The notes below the pieces were generated by a model, which ran no database searches, was not told where the DNA came from, and saw only the letters and a program-made list of their open reading frames with translations. A program made the position numbers and the translations under genes. From Ktedonosporobacter rubrisoli (lineage in GTDB: Bacteria > Chloroflexota > Ktedonobacteria > Ktedonobacterales > Ktedonobacteraceae), in NCBI RefSeq assembly GCF_004208415.1, contig NZ_CP035758.1, positions 1,674,001-1,738,000 on the forward strand: DNA of 64,000 nt. Direction: 5' to 3'. Of the stretch, positions 8,799-18,021 are shown piece after piece; position 1 is the stretch's first letter; each line of letters starts with the position of its first letter.

Positions 8799-9500
8799 GT
8801 GAATTCGTCTAAAGTTCTCAAAGATATCTCGCTTGAAATTGAGCCAGGCAAGAAAATCGCTATTGTGGGGCGCAGCGGCTCGGGAAAAAGTACGCTTGGC
8901 CGCTTGCTGCTGGGCTTGAGCCTGCCTGGTGAGGGCGAGATTTTCTATGATGGCATACCGCTGCGCTTTCTCAATTACCAGGCCGTGCGTTCCCAATTTG
9001 GCGTTGTGATGCAGGATGCCAATGTTTTTAGCGGCTCGATCCGGCAAAATATTGCTTTCAATGCCCCCGATATTAGCCTTGAACGTATCATTAAGGTGGC
9101 CCAGCTGGCTGATCTGCACGAAGATATCATGAAGATGCCCATGGGCTACGAGACCTACGTCTCGGAGGGTGGAAGTGCGCTCTCTGGTGGTCAGCGGCAG
9201 CGCCTGGCCCTGGCACGTGCGCTGGCCGGTGCGCCTTCGATACTGCTGCTCGATGAAGCTACTAGCGCCCTGGATGTGGTGACCGAGCACAAGGTTGAGC
9301 AGAATCTTAGCGTACTGCCCTGCACCCAGATTATCATTGCTCATCGCCTTAGCACGATTCGCAATGCTGATTGTATCCTGGTGCTGGAAGACGGCATGCT
9401 GATCGAGCGCGGAACCCATGAACAGCTCTTGCGACAGAATCGCTATTATGCACGCCTGATCAAGAGCCAGCTGGCCAGCGGCGAAGTCAAAGCTGATTAG
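8799..9500 (+). pseudogene. C39-peptidase ABC exporter, 3' part (ATPase domain)
   Basis: The remaining 233 residues of the split exporter. It contains nearly the whole nucleotide-binding domain: Walker A GRSGSGKST, Q-loop VMQDANVF, signature LSGGQRQRLALARA, Walker B ILLLDEATSALD and the switch His in IIAHRLS. The first beta strands are left on the other side of the element. A GTG at the junction could serve as a start, but no good ribosome binding site is visible in front of it. No further frame damage is seen, consistent with a recent insertion. A split, partly active transporter cannot be excluded. Confidence 0.9.
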
Positions 9501-9518
9501 GGCAAGTAAAAAGTTACT

Positions 9519-11039
9519 CTAAACCAGCCCGGGGAAAAAGTCTTTCTTTATCTGTTTGGGATGAACTTGCATATTTTTAAGCACCTGCTCGGTTGCCCTT
9601 ACCATGTCTGGAGGACCAGAGAGATAAAAGCTGCGCTCTTGATAGTCGGGAACCAGTTTACGAAGTATGTCAACATTGATGCGGCCTGTGAGGCCATGCC
9701 AGTTGCCAGGAATAGCTTCGGTATCGGTAAGCGTGTAAAAGACCCGGATGCCGAGCTGCGTTTGCGCTTGCGCCAAAACATCAGTATAGGCGATTTCATC
9801 CACTGTTTTATTTGCGTAGAAAAGAACAATATCGCGCGGCTCCTGCATGTCGATAAGGTATTTCAACATGCTTCTGAACGGGGTAATACCGATTCCGCCT
9901 GCGATGAAAACCAGCTTTTGCTCAGGAGTTTGGGGTAGCGTAAAGTCGCCCGCGAGCTGGCCTGCGAGTAATGTAGTCCGGTTATTCAGTCTTGATAAAG
10001 CGCTCTTGAAGCTGCTGCCTCCAGGGTAAAAGCGAACTCCCAGGTGGAGATTTTCCTCGGTTGGCGATGAAGCTAGCGTAAAATAGCGGCGATTGCCTCT
10101 ACTGTCTGGCTTTACGTGCGCAAGGGTAAACTCCATATACTGCCCTGGTTTAAATGACAGGCGGTGAGATGGTTTAAAAACGAAGTCTATAATGTTGGAG
10201 GCAACAGCCTTTTTCCTACTCAGTTTGAGCATGACTTTGTGCTTGGGACTGACGAGATAGGCGTAGAGGTTGCCAATAACCAGCGCTATCTCGGGAGTGG
10301 AGTAGATTGGGCCAAGATGTATTTGAGGAATCATGAGTACGCCAACAATAATGGCATAGATTTCCCTCAGCTTTTGCGTGGCTGGCATGGTTAGCGGTTC
10401 TGTAAACATAATTGCGGCGAAGAAAAAGAGCGGCGACTCCACAAGCAATTGTTGTAGTTCTTTGAGGAGAGGTAGACCTTGTGCAATGCTGACGAGACAG
10501 ATGGTTACAAGCGCGGTTAGAATGAAGATACCAACAATCCTTTCCTCGCGCAGTTTACGCACGATGAGAAAGCCGCCAATCAGCACAGCTGGCAGCATAC
10601 TTGCTGTTCCCACCCACCAGCTTGCCGAATATCGAAGCGTAAAGGCAGTAATGACGACGGCAATAGCAGCGGGGTTGAAGAGATGCTTTTTGTAAAGTGA
10701 GAGCACATATTTGGATGACATGGCTAGAATCGCGGCCCAGCCCAGAAGTGGGAAATCAGTTGACGATTTGACAGGATCGATGATCAGGGCAAGGATGAGT
10801 GCGGTGATATAGACCGATTCCACATTGGTCGGAACTGCGAAGATAGCGGCGAGCAGCGCATTGGCTGCCCAGCACATTACGATGAGAAACGCGCTTGAGA
10901 GCAGCAGCGCCAGGGGCGAGAAAGAGAACTGGTGAAAGTACGCAAGGATTGCTGCTATACCGATCAGCCCTATCAGGACATATAACACAAGGCGATACAT
11001 GGTAATTCGATCCAGAACGTAATCAAGAAAATTTGTCAT
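9519..11039 (-). CDS. NqrB/RnfD-like membrane protein fused to an FNR-type flavin reductase
   Basis: A 506-residue fusion. The first ~265 residues form about ten membrane helices of the NqrB/RnfD type (for example FLIVMCWAANALLAAIF, ESVYITALILALIIDP). The C-terminal ~230 residues form a ferredoxin-NADP reductase-like module: the flavin-binding RYFTLASSP and the nucleotide-binding GGIGITPFRSML, ending in FYLSGPPDMV. It should take electrons from NAD(P)H inside the cell and pass them through the membrane to extracytoplasmic flavoproteins. The gene overlaps the upstream apbE gene by 17 bases, and an FMN-binding protein gene heads the operon, matching the gene set of flavin-based extracellular electron transfer. 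Confidence 0.85.
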   Translation of the reverse strand: MTNFLDYVLDRITMYRLVLYVLIGLIGIAAILAYFHQFSFSPLALLLSSAFLIVMCWAANALLAAIFAVPTNVESVYITALILALIIDPVKSSTDFPLLGWAAILAMSSKYVLSLYKKHLFNPAAIAVVITAFTLRYSASWWVGTASMLPAVLIGGFLIVRKLREERIVGIFILTALVTICLVSIAQGLPLLKELQQLLVESPLFFFAAIMFTEPLTMPATQKLREIYAIIVGVLMIPQIHLGPIYSTPEIALVIGNLYAYLVSPKHKVMLKLSRKKAVASNIIDFVFKPSHRLSFKPGQYMEFTLAHVKPDSRGNRRYFTLASSPTEENLHLGVRFYPGGSSFKSALSRLNNRTTLLAGQLAGDFTLPQTPEQKLVFIAGGIGITPFRSMLKYLIDMQEPRDIVLFYANKTVDEIAYTDVLAQAQTQLGIRVFYTLTDTEAIPGNWHGLTGRINVDILRKLVPDYQERSFYLSGPPDMVRATEQVLKNMQVHPKQIKKDFFPGLV

Positions 11040-11778
11040 CGTTCAATACAAACCTTTCAAAGCCGCTGGTATACGTTGCCCGTGCCGAAGAGTCGATCAT
11101 ATACCCCTCAAACCCCGCTAACCGTTCTATAAAGTAGATGCCTCTTTTCCCCATGGCGAAAGCCGCTGTGGCGAAGCGATCAGCCTCATACACATTGGGG
11201 CCAATTACTGTCAGGCTTAAAACATCCTGAAGTGGCTTCTGGGGCTGATGGGGATTATAGATGTGCTGCCCGCGGATAGCGGTACCAGAAGTGGCTACTC
11301 CCTTGTCTGTGATTGCCAGCACTTTTACGATCTCATCCCGCTTGAATGGGTTACGGATACCGATGCGCCAGGGATTGCCATTTTTTGTACCCGCTACCTG
11401 AATATCGCCACCAGCATCAATGTAATAATTGACATACCCCGCCTCTTTGAGCATTTGTGCCGCCTGTAAAATGGCCCAACCCTTGACGATACCAGAAGGG
11501 TCGATAAGGCCATCATGCTCGATGTTGAAGTAGCCCTGAGTTTCTTGCCTGGTTTGCTCGCTCAACGCCAGAATCGTTTTTACGATACCGCTATATGCCT
11601 CTTCAGCCAGCTCGCCCCGATTGAGCTTTGAGATCTCACTCTCTTCTTTGTAAGTGCTAAAGATCGCATCGATGGAGCGAAAGAAGGCGAAGATTCTTTC
11701 TATATCAGTTTCTGTGGCTCTGGCGTCAAGTATCTCTATGCTAATGGGCATGCCCATTAGCAGTTGAAGTTGTTTCAT
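11023..11778 (-). CDS. apbE: FAD:protein FMN transferase (ApbE)
   Basis: A 251-residue protein of the ApbE family, which attaches FMN covalently to Ser/Thr of target proteins using FAD. Visible family features are MGMPISIEI near the start, the segment FNIEHDGLIDPSGIVKGWAI, the DAGGDI motif for Mg/FAD binding, and GVATSGTAIRG. No signal peptide or lipobox is evident, so it may act in the cytoplasm or rely on another route, unlike many secreted ApbE proteins. It starts 3 bases after the FMN-binding protein gene, its likely substrate, and overlaps the reductase gene downstream. Confidence 0.9.
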   Translation of the reverse strand: MKQLQLLMGMPISIEILDARATETDIERIFAFFRSIDAIFSTYKEESEISKLNRGELAEEAYSGIVKTILALSEQTRQETQGYFNIEHDGLIDPSGIVKGWAILQAAQMLKEAGYVNYYIDAGGDIQVAGTKNGNPWRIGIRNPFKRDEIVKVLAITDKGVATSGTAIRGQHIYNPHQPQKPLQDVLSLTVIGPNVYEADRFATAAFAMGKRGIYFIERLAGFEGYMIDSSARATYTSGFERFVLNDDKFS

Positions 11779-11781
11779 ATG

Positions 11782-12261
11782 TTATACCTGCGCCTGTGAA
11801 AGTGCATTCGAAAGCGATTGTATGAAGGCCTCGCTCGTATCGGTGGCCCCGCTCACAATATCGACTTTGGTACTTTGTGCCTGAATCGCCTCACTTACGA
11901 GTTGTGGATCTGCGTATCTATTGATCTCGATTGAGCGGTTGCGCTCATTGGGGTACTGCAAAAACTGCACATTGGTTATTTTTCCGTTCTGAATGACTGC
12001 CTGGATCTGTACCGTGCCCCATTGTGCATCGGCCAGGCTTCCCGTATATGTACCATCCTTATAGGGTGAACCCGATGTGCTGGTTGCTCCTGGTGTTGTG
12101 TCTGGCGCTGGAGTTGAAGTAGAGGTTGGTGCGGATGACAACGAGGAGCGCGTGGCAGGTGTGGCTGCCGGTACAATAGCAACAGGGTTGGCCTGGGTGT
12201 GAAGAAAGCAGTAAAGAACAAAAATTCCTATAATTATTGCTGAAACAATCGTTTTTTTCAT
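11782..12261 (-). CDS. Exported FMN-binding domain protein, probable flavinylation target
   Basis: A 159-residue protein. An N-terminal membrane/signal segment (about residues 4-21) is followed by a Ser/Thr/Pro/Ala-rich linker (about 24-66) that would span the wall. The FMN-binding domain starts at YKDGTYTG and ends with VDIVSGATDTSEAF; SGAT-x-S/T (residues 137-143) is the site to which ApbE couples FMN. It heads the operon with a GAGGACAAAG ribosome binding site. It should act outside the membrane as an electron carrier for the NqrB/RnfD-reductase fusion. No lipobox Cys is obvious; the Cys18 in VLYCFLHTQ lies inside the hydrophobic stretch. Confidence 0.85.
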   Translation of the reverse strand: MKKTIVSAIIIGIFVLYCFLHTQANPVAIVPAATPATRSSLSSAPTSTSTPAPDTTPGATSTSGSPYKDGTYTGSLADAQWGTVQIQAVIQNGKITNVQFLQYPNERNRSIEINRYADPQLVSEAIQAQSTKVDIVSGATDTSEAFIQSLSNALSQAQV

Positions 12262-12542
12262 TGTATACTTTGTCCTCGTCCAAAGGATAAGACGAAACCT
12301 ATATACTGTATTTTTCGATCAAATTTCTTGTTTCTTTGAGCCTTAGAGAGTTACCTATCAGGCATGGAGTAGGATAGCAGAGGCACATTAAAGCTTCATT
12401 GGAAATACATTTGAAACTTTTCATTAAATATGTATGAAGCGCTTCTTTCTCGGTAGTGGATGAGGAAGCAGAGGTGCAAAAAGGACCTGAGCATATATCG
12501 CATGCAGTATATGCTAGCTAAGCCTGGATGGAAGATAACTTC

Positions 12543-13133
12543 CTAACGCTGCATCATGGCTTCGAGCCTTGCTTTGACGGCAGGCCATTCGCTCTGGATA
12601 ATGCTGTAGTAGACCGAATGGCGGTAGGAGCCATCGGGCATGATGAGGTGGTTGCGCAGCACGCCCTCTTTGACGGCACCCAGGCGGGCGATGGCGCGCT
12701 GTGAGTTGGTATTGAGATGGTGGGTGCGCAGCTGAACGCGAATGGCTTCCATCACTTCGAAGGCGTGGCGCAGGAGCAGATATTTGCATTCGGTATTTAC
12801 CCCGGTGCGCTGAACGGTCGGTGTAAGCCAGGTCCAGCCAATTTCTAGCCCGTAATCGTGAAGCTGAAAACTATGATAGCGGGTTGAGCCTACGACGCAG
12901 CCACGTTCAAGGCTGATGATGGCGAATGGCAGGCATTTGCCCGCTTGCTGGTCGCGGAGAACAGAGGCAATGAATTGCTCCATTTCAGCAAGCGAGCGTG
13001 GTTGTGGCGTTGGCTTATAAGTCCACAGGCTCGGGTCCTGGCTGGCTTCGTATAGCTCACCGGCATGCTCCAAGCGTAGAGGCTCCAGGCGCACAATACG
13101 CCCTTGCAGGGTAACGGGCTCAATCTTCATCAT
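12543..13133 (-). CDS. GNAT family acetyltransferase (RimJ/RimL-like)
   Basis: A 196-residue protein starting at the ATG pair preceded by GGAAAGGAAA. The pattern GRIVRLEPLRLEHAGEL at the N-terminus, EIGWTWLTPTVQRTGVNTECKYLLLRHAFE in the core, and NTNSQRAIARLGAVKEGVLRNH towards the C-terminus are characteristic of RimJ/RimL-type N-acetyltransferases. The target amine is unknown. It stands alone between the electron-transfer operon and a VOC protein gene, both on the same strand. Confidence 0.88.
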   Translation of the reverse strand: MMKIEPVTLQGRIVRLEPLRLEHAGELYEASQDPSLWTYKPTPQPRSLAEMEQFIASVLRDQQAGKCLPFAIISLERGCVVGSTRYHSFQLHDYGLEIGWTWLTPTVQRTGVNTECKYLLLRHAFEVMEAIRVQLRTHHLNTNSQRAIARLGAVKEGVLRNHLIMPDGSYRHSVYYSIIQSEWPAVKARLEAMMQR

Positions 13134-13307
13134 AGCTCTATTTCCTTTCCACAAACCTTTATCTAAGAGGATCGGAGGAAGTGAGGTTTGTATTACGCTT
13201 TCATCCCTACTGAAACGGGAACTTCCGCTTATCTTGTTAATTTCAGTGTACCAGAAGCTTGCGAAGCAGCTAAAGAGCCAGATGAGAGAAAAAGAGATCA
13301 GCCAATG

Positions 13308-14003
13308 CTAATCGGGGCCTGCCTGGCTAGCTGGACTAATCTCAAAGCTGTAGGGAAGATCAGCGACCCGAAATCGCTGCTGTATGTTGCCCTGTAAAAT
13401 CGCATGCACAGGAGCGACGACAGCAGCAGTATTTGTGGGGAGCCAGTGATGCCCAATCTTTACCACTATACAACGGCTAATGAGGTCGCCCACCGGGGCA
13501 AAAGTAGCGCTGCCACGGCCATGAAAGCGATTGTGGACAAAATGGTCTTCCAGGAAAGCAGCACTTTCCAGGACATTGGGAACAGGCAGGCCAATTTCAC
13601 TGATGTTCAACAGGCTCTGGGACCCAAACAAGCCCTCTGCCTCGCTGGGAAGCTCTTCTGGCGCGATCAACTCAAGAATATTGTTGGCTGCATCGCGAAA
13701 ATAGATCTGATGTCCAGGCCAAAAGCTTGAATTAAACTCATCTTTATCGCCTTCTTTGAGCAAGGTAACGCGCTCTTGTAGCCACTGTTTAGCCTGCGCA
13801 AATTGATTGGATGGAATATTGAAAGCAAAATGATAATTCACATCTGGCTGTGTTGTCGCCTGGAAAGTGAGCTTGCTCTGACCTACGAGAACTGTAAAGC
13901 TCTGCTCCGTCTCGGCAAGCAGGGGCAGCGACAAGTGGGAAGTATAAAAGTTTCTTTGTGCAGCAAGCTCCGTGGTAGCTAGTGTCAACTCGACGAATTT
14001 CAT
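13308..14003 (-). CDS. VOC (glyoxalase/bleomycin-resistance fold) protein, two modules
   Basis: A 231-residue protein. The N-terminal module (about 1-118) opens with FVELTLATTELAAQRNFYTSHLSLPLL and ends with HQIYFRDAANNILELIA, the usual VOC signature. A second, less typical module follows (ISEIGLPVPNVLESAAFLED). Metal ligands are possible but cannot be fixed by eye. The function could be a dioxygenase, isomerase or binding protein; none can be chosen from sequence. GAAAGGAG precedes the start. Confidence 0.8.
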   Translation of the reverse strand: MKFVELTLATTELAAQRNFYTSHLSLPLLAETEQSFTVLVGQSKLTFQATTQPDVNYHFAFNIPSNQFAQAKQWLQERVTLLKEGDKDEFNSSFWPGHQIYFRDAANNILELIAPEELPSEAEGLFGSQSLLNISEIGLPVPNVLESAAFLEDHFVHNRFHGRGSATFAPVGDLISRCIVVKIGHHWLPTNTAAVVAPVHAILQGNIQQRFRVADLPYSFEISPASQAGPD

Positions 14004-14458
14004 AAATGCGGCTCCTTTCTCGTCTCTCTAAGAAGAGAGGATGCAAATCTGCAGGATATTCAAAGTGCCTGCTTTAATGGTAGCATCAGCAGGTTTGTTA
14101 GCCACTGTTCCAAGGGCCAGAGAAGCGCTGTTCGTTGGTACGGTTTTTTTTAGATAGGCTGGCTGAACTTTACGTTGGAGCGTGCTCGGTGGAGATTGCT
14201 CGGGCCAGACCAAAGTCTAGAGGGAAGAAGAATAGTATTTTTGTCTTAGAAGGCCAAAAATGGAATAATCTGGTGTATAATTGATAGCGGTAAAAAGGTT
14301 TATTCTTAATTCCACATGCTCGAATTTTGTTAAGCTTAGAGAAACGTGTATAAAGAGCTACGTATAAGCTAGCAAGCAGTATAGTAGTAGGTGCTCGACC
14401 CGAGCTTAGGCATCTTTTGTTTCTGTTAATTGGATATAGCAAGAAGAGGATATAGAAG
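14004..14458. other. Gene-free stretch upstream of the first TIR gene
   Basis: No coding segment is convincing here. The right half is AT-rich and probably holds the promoter of the HTH-TIR gene; the last ~26 bases belong to a duplicated block shared with the second TIR gene. Confidence 0.4.
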
Positions 14459-14500
14459 ATGGACGATTCAGATGCACTTGAGTTTGGGAAAGAGTTAAAG
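14433..14500 (+). repeat. Direct repeat covering leader and start of TIR gene 1
   Basis: A 68-base block that recurs at 15293-15360 with about three differences. It spans the last 26 leader bases, the start codon and the first 14 codons. This is direct evidence that the two HTH-TIR genes arose by local duplication or share a maintained regulatory leader. Confidence 0.85.
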
Positions 14501-15217
14501 GGACTGCGTGAGCGAACTGGGCTTTCGCGGGATGAGCTGGCCAGGGAGCTTGAAGTAGAAGCATCGGTCATAGCAAGTTGGGAGGCTGGCGAATTACGGC
14601 CACGCCTGTATCTGCTTTCCCGGTTAATTGAGGTCATGTTATCCAAAGGTGCGTTTACGGCTGGACAGGAGCGTGCGGAGGCGGAAAGGCTCTGGAAACT
14701 GGGGGCAGAGTTTGACGCGACATGGTTTGCAGGCTTGCTTGAGCGACCCAAAGCATCTCCTGTCAAGATCTTTTGTAGCTATATTCATACAGATGCTCGT
14801 TTTCTGGATCTTCTGCAGCAGTATTTAGCCCCCTTAGAACGTCAGGGTATCATCGCGCTATGGCATGATCGCGATATTGCTCCGGGCTCTAGCTGGATCA
14901 CGGAAATCAATGCCCAAATCGAGAGCGCAGATCTTTTTCTTCTGCTGGTAAGCCCGGCATTTCTGGCCTCCGATTTTATAGCAAATAGAGAATTGCCGGA
15001 CATCATGCGCAGGCACGAGGCAGGTCAGGCCCGCGTGCTTCCCATTCTCCTGCGTCCTGTGGATTGGCAAAACACTCCTCTGGCTAAATTGCAGCCTCTT
15101 CCCACCAACCAAAAGCCGGTAACGTTATGGCAGAACGAAGATGAGGCCTTCCTGCAGATAGCGGGAGAAATTCGTCAGATCTGTGAGGAAATACGGGCTA
15201 ATAGAGCCAGGGGTTAA
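14459..15217 (+). CDS. HTH-TIR domain protein
   Basis: A 252-residue protein. An XRE-like helix-turn-helix lies at about residues 8-62 (LKGLRERTGLSRDELARELE, ASVIASWEAGELRP). A TIR domain covers about 102-245: it begins VKIFCSYIHTDARF, holds LWHDRDIAPG and the LLLVSPAFLASDF strand, and keeps Glu178 in ANRELP at the position of the catalytic Glu of TIR NADases. The fold suggests a DNA-binding TIR effector or signalling protein, perhaps in defence or cell death; enzymatic activity is not shown. Ribosome binding is weak (only AGAAGAG upstream). The next gene encodes a larger relative. Confidence 0.85.
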   Translation: MDDSDALEFGKELKGLRERTGLSRDELARELEVEASVIASWEAGELRPRLYLLSRLIEVMLSKGAFTAGQERAEAERLWKLGAEFDATWFAGLLERPKASPVKIFCSYIHTDARFLDLLQQYLAPLERQGIIALWHDRDIAPGSSWITEINAQIESADLFLLLVSPAFLASDFIANRELPDIMRRHEAGQARVLPILLRPVDWQNTPLAKLQPLPTNQKPVTLWQNEDEAFLQIAGEIRQICEEIRANRARG

Positions 15218-15292
15218 AAGAAGAGAACATATCAGGGATTGGACTGTCTATATAAGGTTCGGTTGCTTCCTATAATTCTATGCATTAAAAAT

Positions 15293-15360
15293 GATATAGC
15301 AAGAAGAGAATATAGAAGATGAGCGATTCAGATGCACTTGAGTTTGGGAAAGAGTTAAAG
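15293..15360 (+). repeat. Direct repeat covering leader and start of TIR gene 2
   Basis: Second copy of the 68-base block seen at 14433-14500, again spanning leader, start codon and first codons. Confidence 0.85.
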
Positions 15361-17877
15361 AGGTTGCGCGAGCGGGTCGGGCTCTCGTTGGAAGAGCTGG
15401 CCAAAGAGCTTGAAGTGGGAGTAATGGCCTTGATGCGCTGGGAGTCTGGGGAATCACGGCCAAGCCTGCATGTACTGTCCAGGCTGATCGAGATCCTGCT
15501 ATCCGAGGGTGCCTTTACGCAAGGACAGGAACGTGCCGAAGCCGAGAAGCTCTGGAAGCTGGGAGCACCAGGTTTGAAATTTGATAAGCAATGGTTTGCA
15601 GATTTGCTCAAGAGACGTGAGTCACCTCCTATCAAAATCTTTTGTAGCTTTTCTTATCAAGATACCGATCTCTCGTATCGTTTGTTAGCACATTTAGCTC
15701 CATTAATGCGCCGGAACATGATTGATGTCTGGGATGATAGCCGTATCCCAGTGGGAGCTAACTCTCAAGAGGAAATCAAGAGGCAGCTGGAGAGTGCTGA
15801 TATCATTCTTATGCTTGTCAGCGCTAATTTTATAGCTTCAAACGATATAGCTAATGCAGAATTGGATCGTATTCTGCAAAAGTATGCGACTGGCAAGGTT
15901 CGGATGCTCCCCATCCTCGTGCGTCCTGTTGACTGGACACATACTTTCCTTGCTGATTTGCCGGCCCTTCCCCACAATGGAAGGCCTGTATCATTATGGG
16001 AGAATCAAGATCAGGCTTTCATGGAGATTGCCAGGGGTATTCGTCGAGTCTGCGAGGAAGTACAAGCTGCTAAAGCAATGGATGAAGAATATGAAAAATA
16101 TGTGGCAGATACTGTGCTGCAGGAGGAGTATGAGAGTACATTCAGGACTACGCCTGATGAAGAGGGCAGCTTGGAGGGCTGGATAGATGTGCCACGTTCT
16201 CCTATGCCAACGGCAGAATATGATGAAGACGAGCTTAGAACGGCGCCTATAGAGGATGAAAGAGATGAGTTTGAAACGCCAGTTGTAGAAAAGAGAAATG
16301 CCACGAGTTCTCGCTCACCTTCCACTGGGAAAATGCCTGCTGTAGGTCCTGTGCCCGCAAGCAAGCCTGATCAATACCAGCTTTATGAGGTCTTCAAGAG
16401 ATCAGGCATTCCTCAAGTAACATTTGTGGAGCGCGAAGATTTTCTGCATTTAAAGCTTGCCCTGGCCCAGCCTGGTCGTGGCGTGGTTATCGAGGGGCCA
16501 TCGGGTATCGGCAAAACGACGGCTGTAAAAAAAGCTATCGAGTCTCTGGCTGCTGCCTGGCGGCGAGCTGGCAGCGCTATGAGCTTACAGCTATTCAGCG
16601 CGCGCAATCCCGAGCACTGTGCAAGGCTGCAAACCCTGGCGAGCTGGCATAGAGGCACGGTTATTATTGATGATTTTCATCGCTTGGATGCTGGCTTACG
16701 GACAGAGCTAATCGACTATTTAAAATTTCTGGCCGATACTGAGCCAGAAGATAAAAAACTGGTCATTGTGGGCATTCCCAAAACCGGGCAATCCCTTGTG
16801 GATGTAGCTTTTGACCTGGCCACACGTATAGATGTATTTAAGCTTGGCCTGGTGGACAATGAGCTAATTTTACGCATGATCGAGCAGGGCGAGACTGCGC
16901 TCAATATTCGCTTTGCGCGCAAAACAGAGATAGCTTTCGCAGCCAGTGGCAGTCTGAATATCGCACAATATCTCTGCTACGATATTTGTGCGTGCGAGCG
17001 TATTGAGCGAACGCAGGCGCGCTTGCGCGAAATATCTTACGCTATGAGCGCGTCAATTGAGCAGACGATGGCCGGCCTAAAGCCTAAATTTGCGCAGACG
17101 GTTAAGCAGTTTGTGATGCTAGGTGGCTCACGGAATGGTACAACGCTGCGTTTTTTAAAGGAGCTGGCTGGCAGCGAGGAAGGCTTTCTTTCCTTGCCCG
17201 AGCTTAAGGCTGCGCAGCCAATGATGGCCCATAGCATCGCCCGTTTCCTCAATGAGCGCTGGATGGATCGGCTATATCGCGACTGTCCGGCCTGTGCGAA
17301 CCACCTCTTTTTTGATGAGCTTGCGCAAATGCTGGTTATCGACGATCCTCAGCTCGCCTTCTACCTCAAGCAGCAATCTCTCACAGCTCTGGCCCGCGAA
17401 GCTGGCAAAAGTCCAGCTCTGTCGCAGAGCAAAGTTTTTGTCTGCTATAGCCGTAAGGATAAGATATGGCTGGAGCGTTTGGAGCCATTTCTCAAGCCCA
17501 TTGAGCGTACGGGGATTATTGATCTATGGAGCGATACAAGAATTGTCGCGGGCGCGCTGCGACAAGAGGAGCTACAGGAGGCGCTTGAGAGCTCGCGCGT
17601 GGCCATCCTGCTCCTGAGCACTGATTTCCTGGCCTCCGACTTTATTACTCAGTACGAGCTGCCCAGGCTTTTAGCACGCGCTGCGTCCGGTGGTACCACA
17701 ATTCTTCCCGTGTTCGTCAGATTGTGCAGTCTCCTCCATGATCACGCATTGCAGGCCTTCCAGGCTGTCAATGACCCGGCCAAGCCCCTCTCGGCGCTCA
17801 GACCAGCCGAGCGCGAAAAGGTGCTGGTGTATATAGCTGAGAACGTCTTGCGTCTCGTTAAGATCCCCGAGCTCTAG
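15319..17877 (+). CDS. HTH-TIR-NTPase-TIR multidomain protein
   Basis: An 852-residue protein. An XRE-like helix-turn-helix lies at about 8-62. TIR domain 1 covers about 105-245, with Glu181 in IANAELD at the NADase Glu position. An acidic, low-complexity linker covers about 250-345. A P-loop NTPase domain follows, with Walker A GPSGIGKTT near 393-401 and Walker B GTVIIDDFHRLD near 444-455. TIR domain 2 covers about 704-845 (SKVFVCYSRKDKIWLERLE), with Glu780 in TQYELP. The HTH and TIR1 parts are close relatives of the preceding protein. STAND-type NTPase-TIR proteins act as sensors in bacterial immunity, but usually carry a single TIR and long repeat sensors; the two TIRs around one NTPase are unusual. 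Function in defence is inference. Confidence 0.85.
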   Translation: MSDSDALEFGKELKRLRERVGLSLEELAKELEVGVMALMRWESGESRPSLHVLSRLIEILLSEGAFTQGQERAEAEKLWKLGAPGLKFDKQWFADLLKRRESPPIKIFCSFSYQDTDLSYRLLAHLAPLMRRNMIDVWDDSRIPVGANSQEEIKRQLESADIILMLVSANFIASNDIANAELDRILQKYATGKVRMLPILVRPVDWTHTFLADLPALPHNGRPVSLWENQDQAFMEIARGIRRVCEEVQAAKAMDEEYEKYVADTVLQEEYESTFRTTPDEEGSLEGWIDVPRSPMPTAEYDEDELRTAPIEDERDEFETPVVEKRNATSSRSPSTGKMPAVGPVPASKPDQYQLYEVFKRSGIPQVTFVEREDFLHLKLALAQPGRGVVIEGPSGIGKTTAVKKAIESLAAAWRRAGSAMSLQLFSARNPEHCARLQTLASWHRGTVIIDDFHRLDAGLRTELIDYLKFLADTEPEDKKLVIVGIPKTGQSLVDVAFDLATRIDVFKLGLVDNELILRMIEQGETALNIRFARKTEIAFAASGSLNIAQYLCYDICACERIERTQARLREISYAMSASIEQTMAGLKPKFAQTVKQFVMLGGSRNGTTLRFLKELAGSEEGFLSLPELKAAQPMMAHSIARFLNERWMDRLYRDCPACANHLFFDELAQMLVIDDPQLAFYLKQQSLTALAREAGKSPALSQSKVFVCYSRKDKIWLERLEPFLKPIERTGIIDLWSDTRIVAGALRQEELQEALESSRVAILLLSTDFLASDFITQYELPRLLARAASGGTTILPVFVRLCSLLHDHALQAFQAVNDPAKPLSALRPAEREKVLVYIAENVLRLVKIPEL

Positions 17878-18021
17878 CTTGTTCTAACTGGCTTGTTCCA
17901 TTGAGCCATTAGCGCTGAGCACTGAGCTTCCGTCTGCATGGCTGACAGGTTCAAAGGATGCACGGTGGCAAGCAGGAAGCCGGGGATGCCACTATTCGTG
18001 CACCTCAGTTGGGCAATTTCG

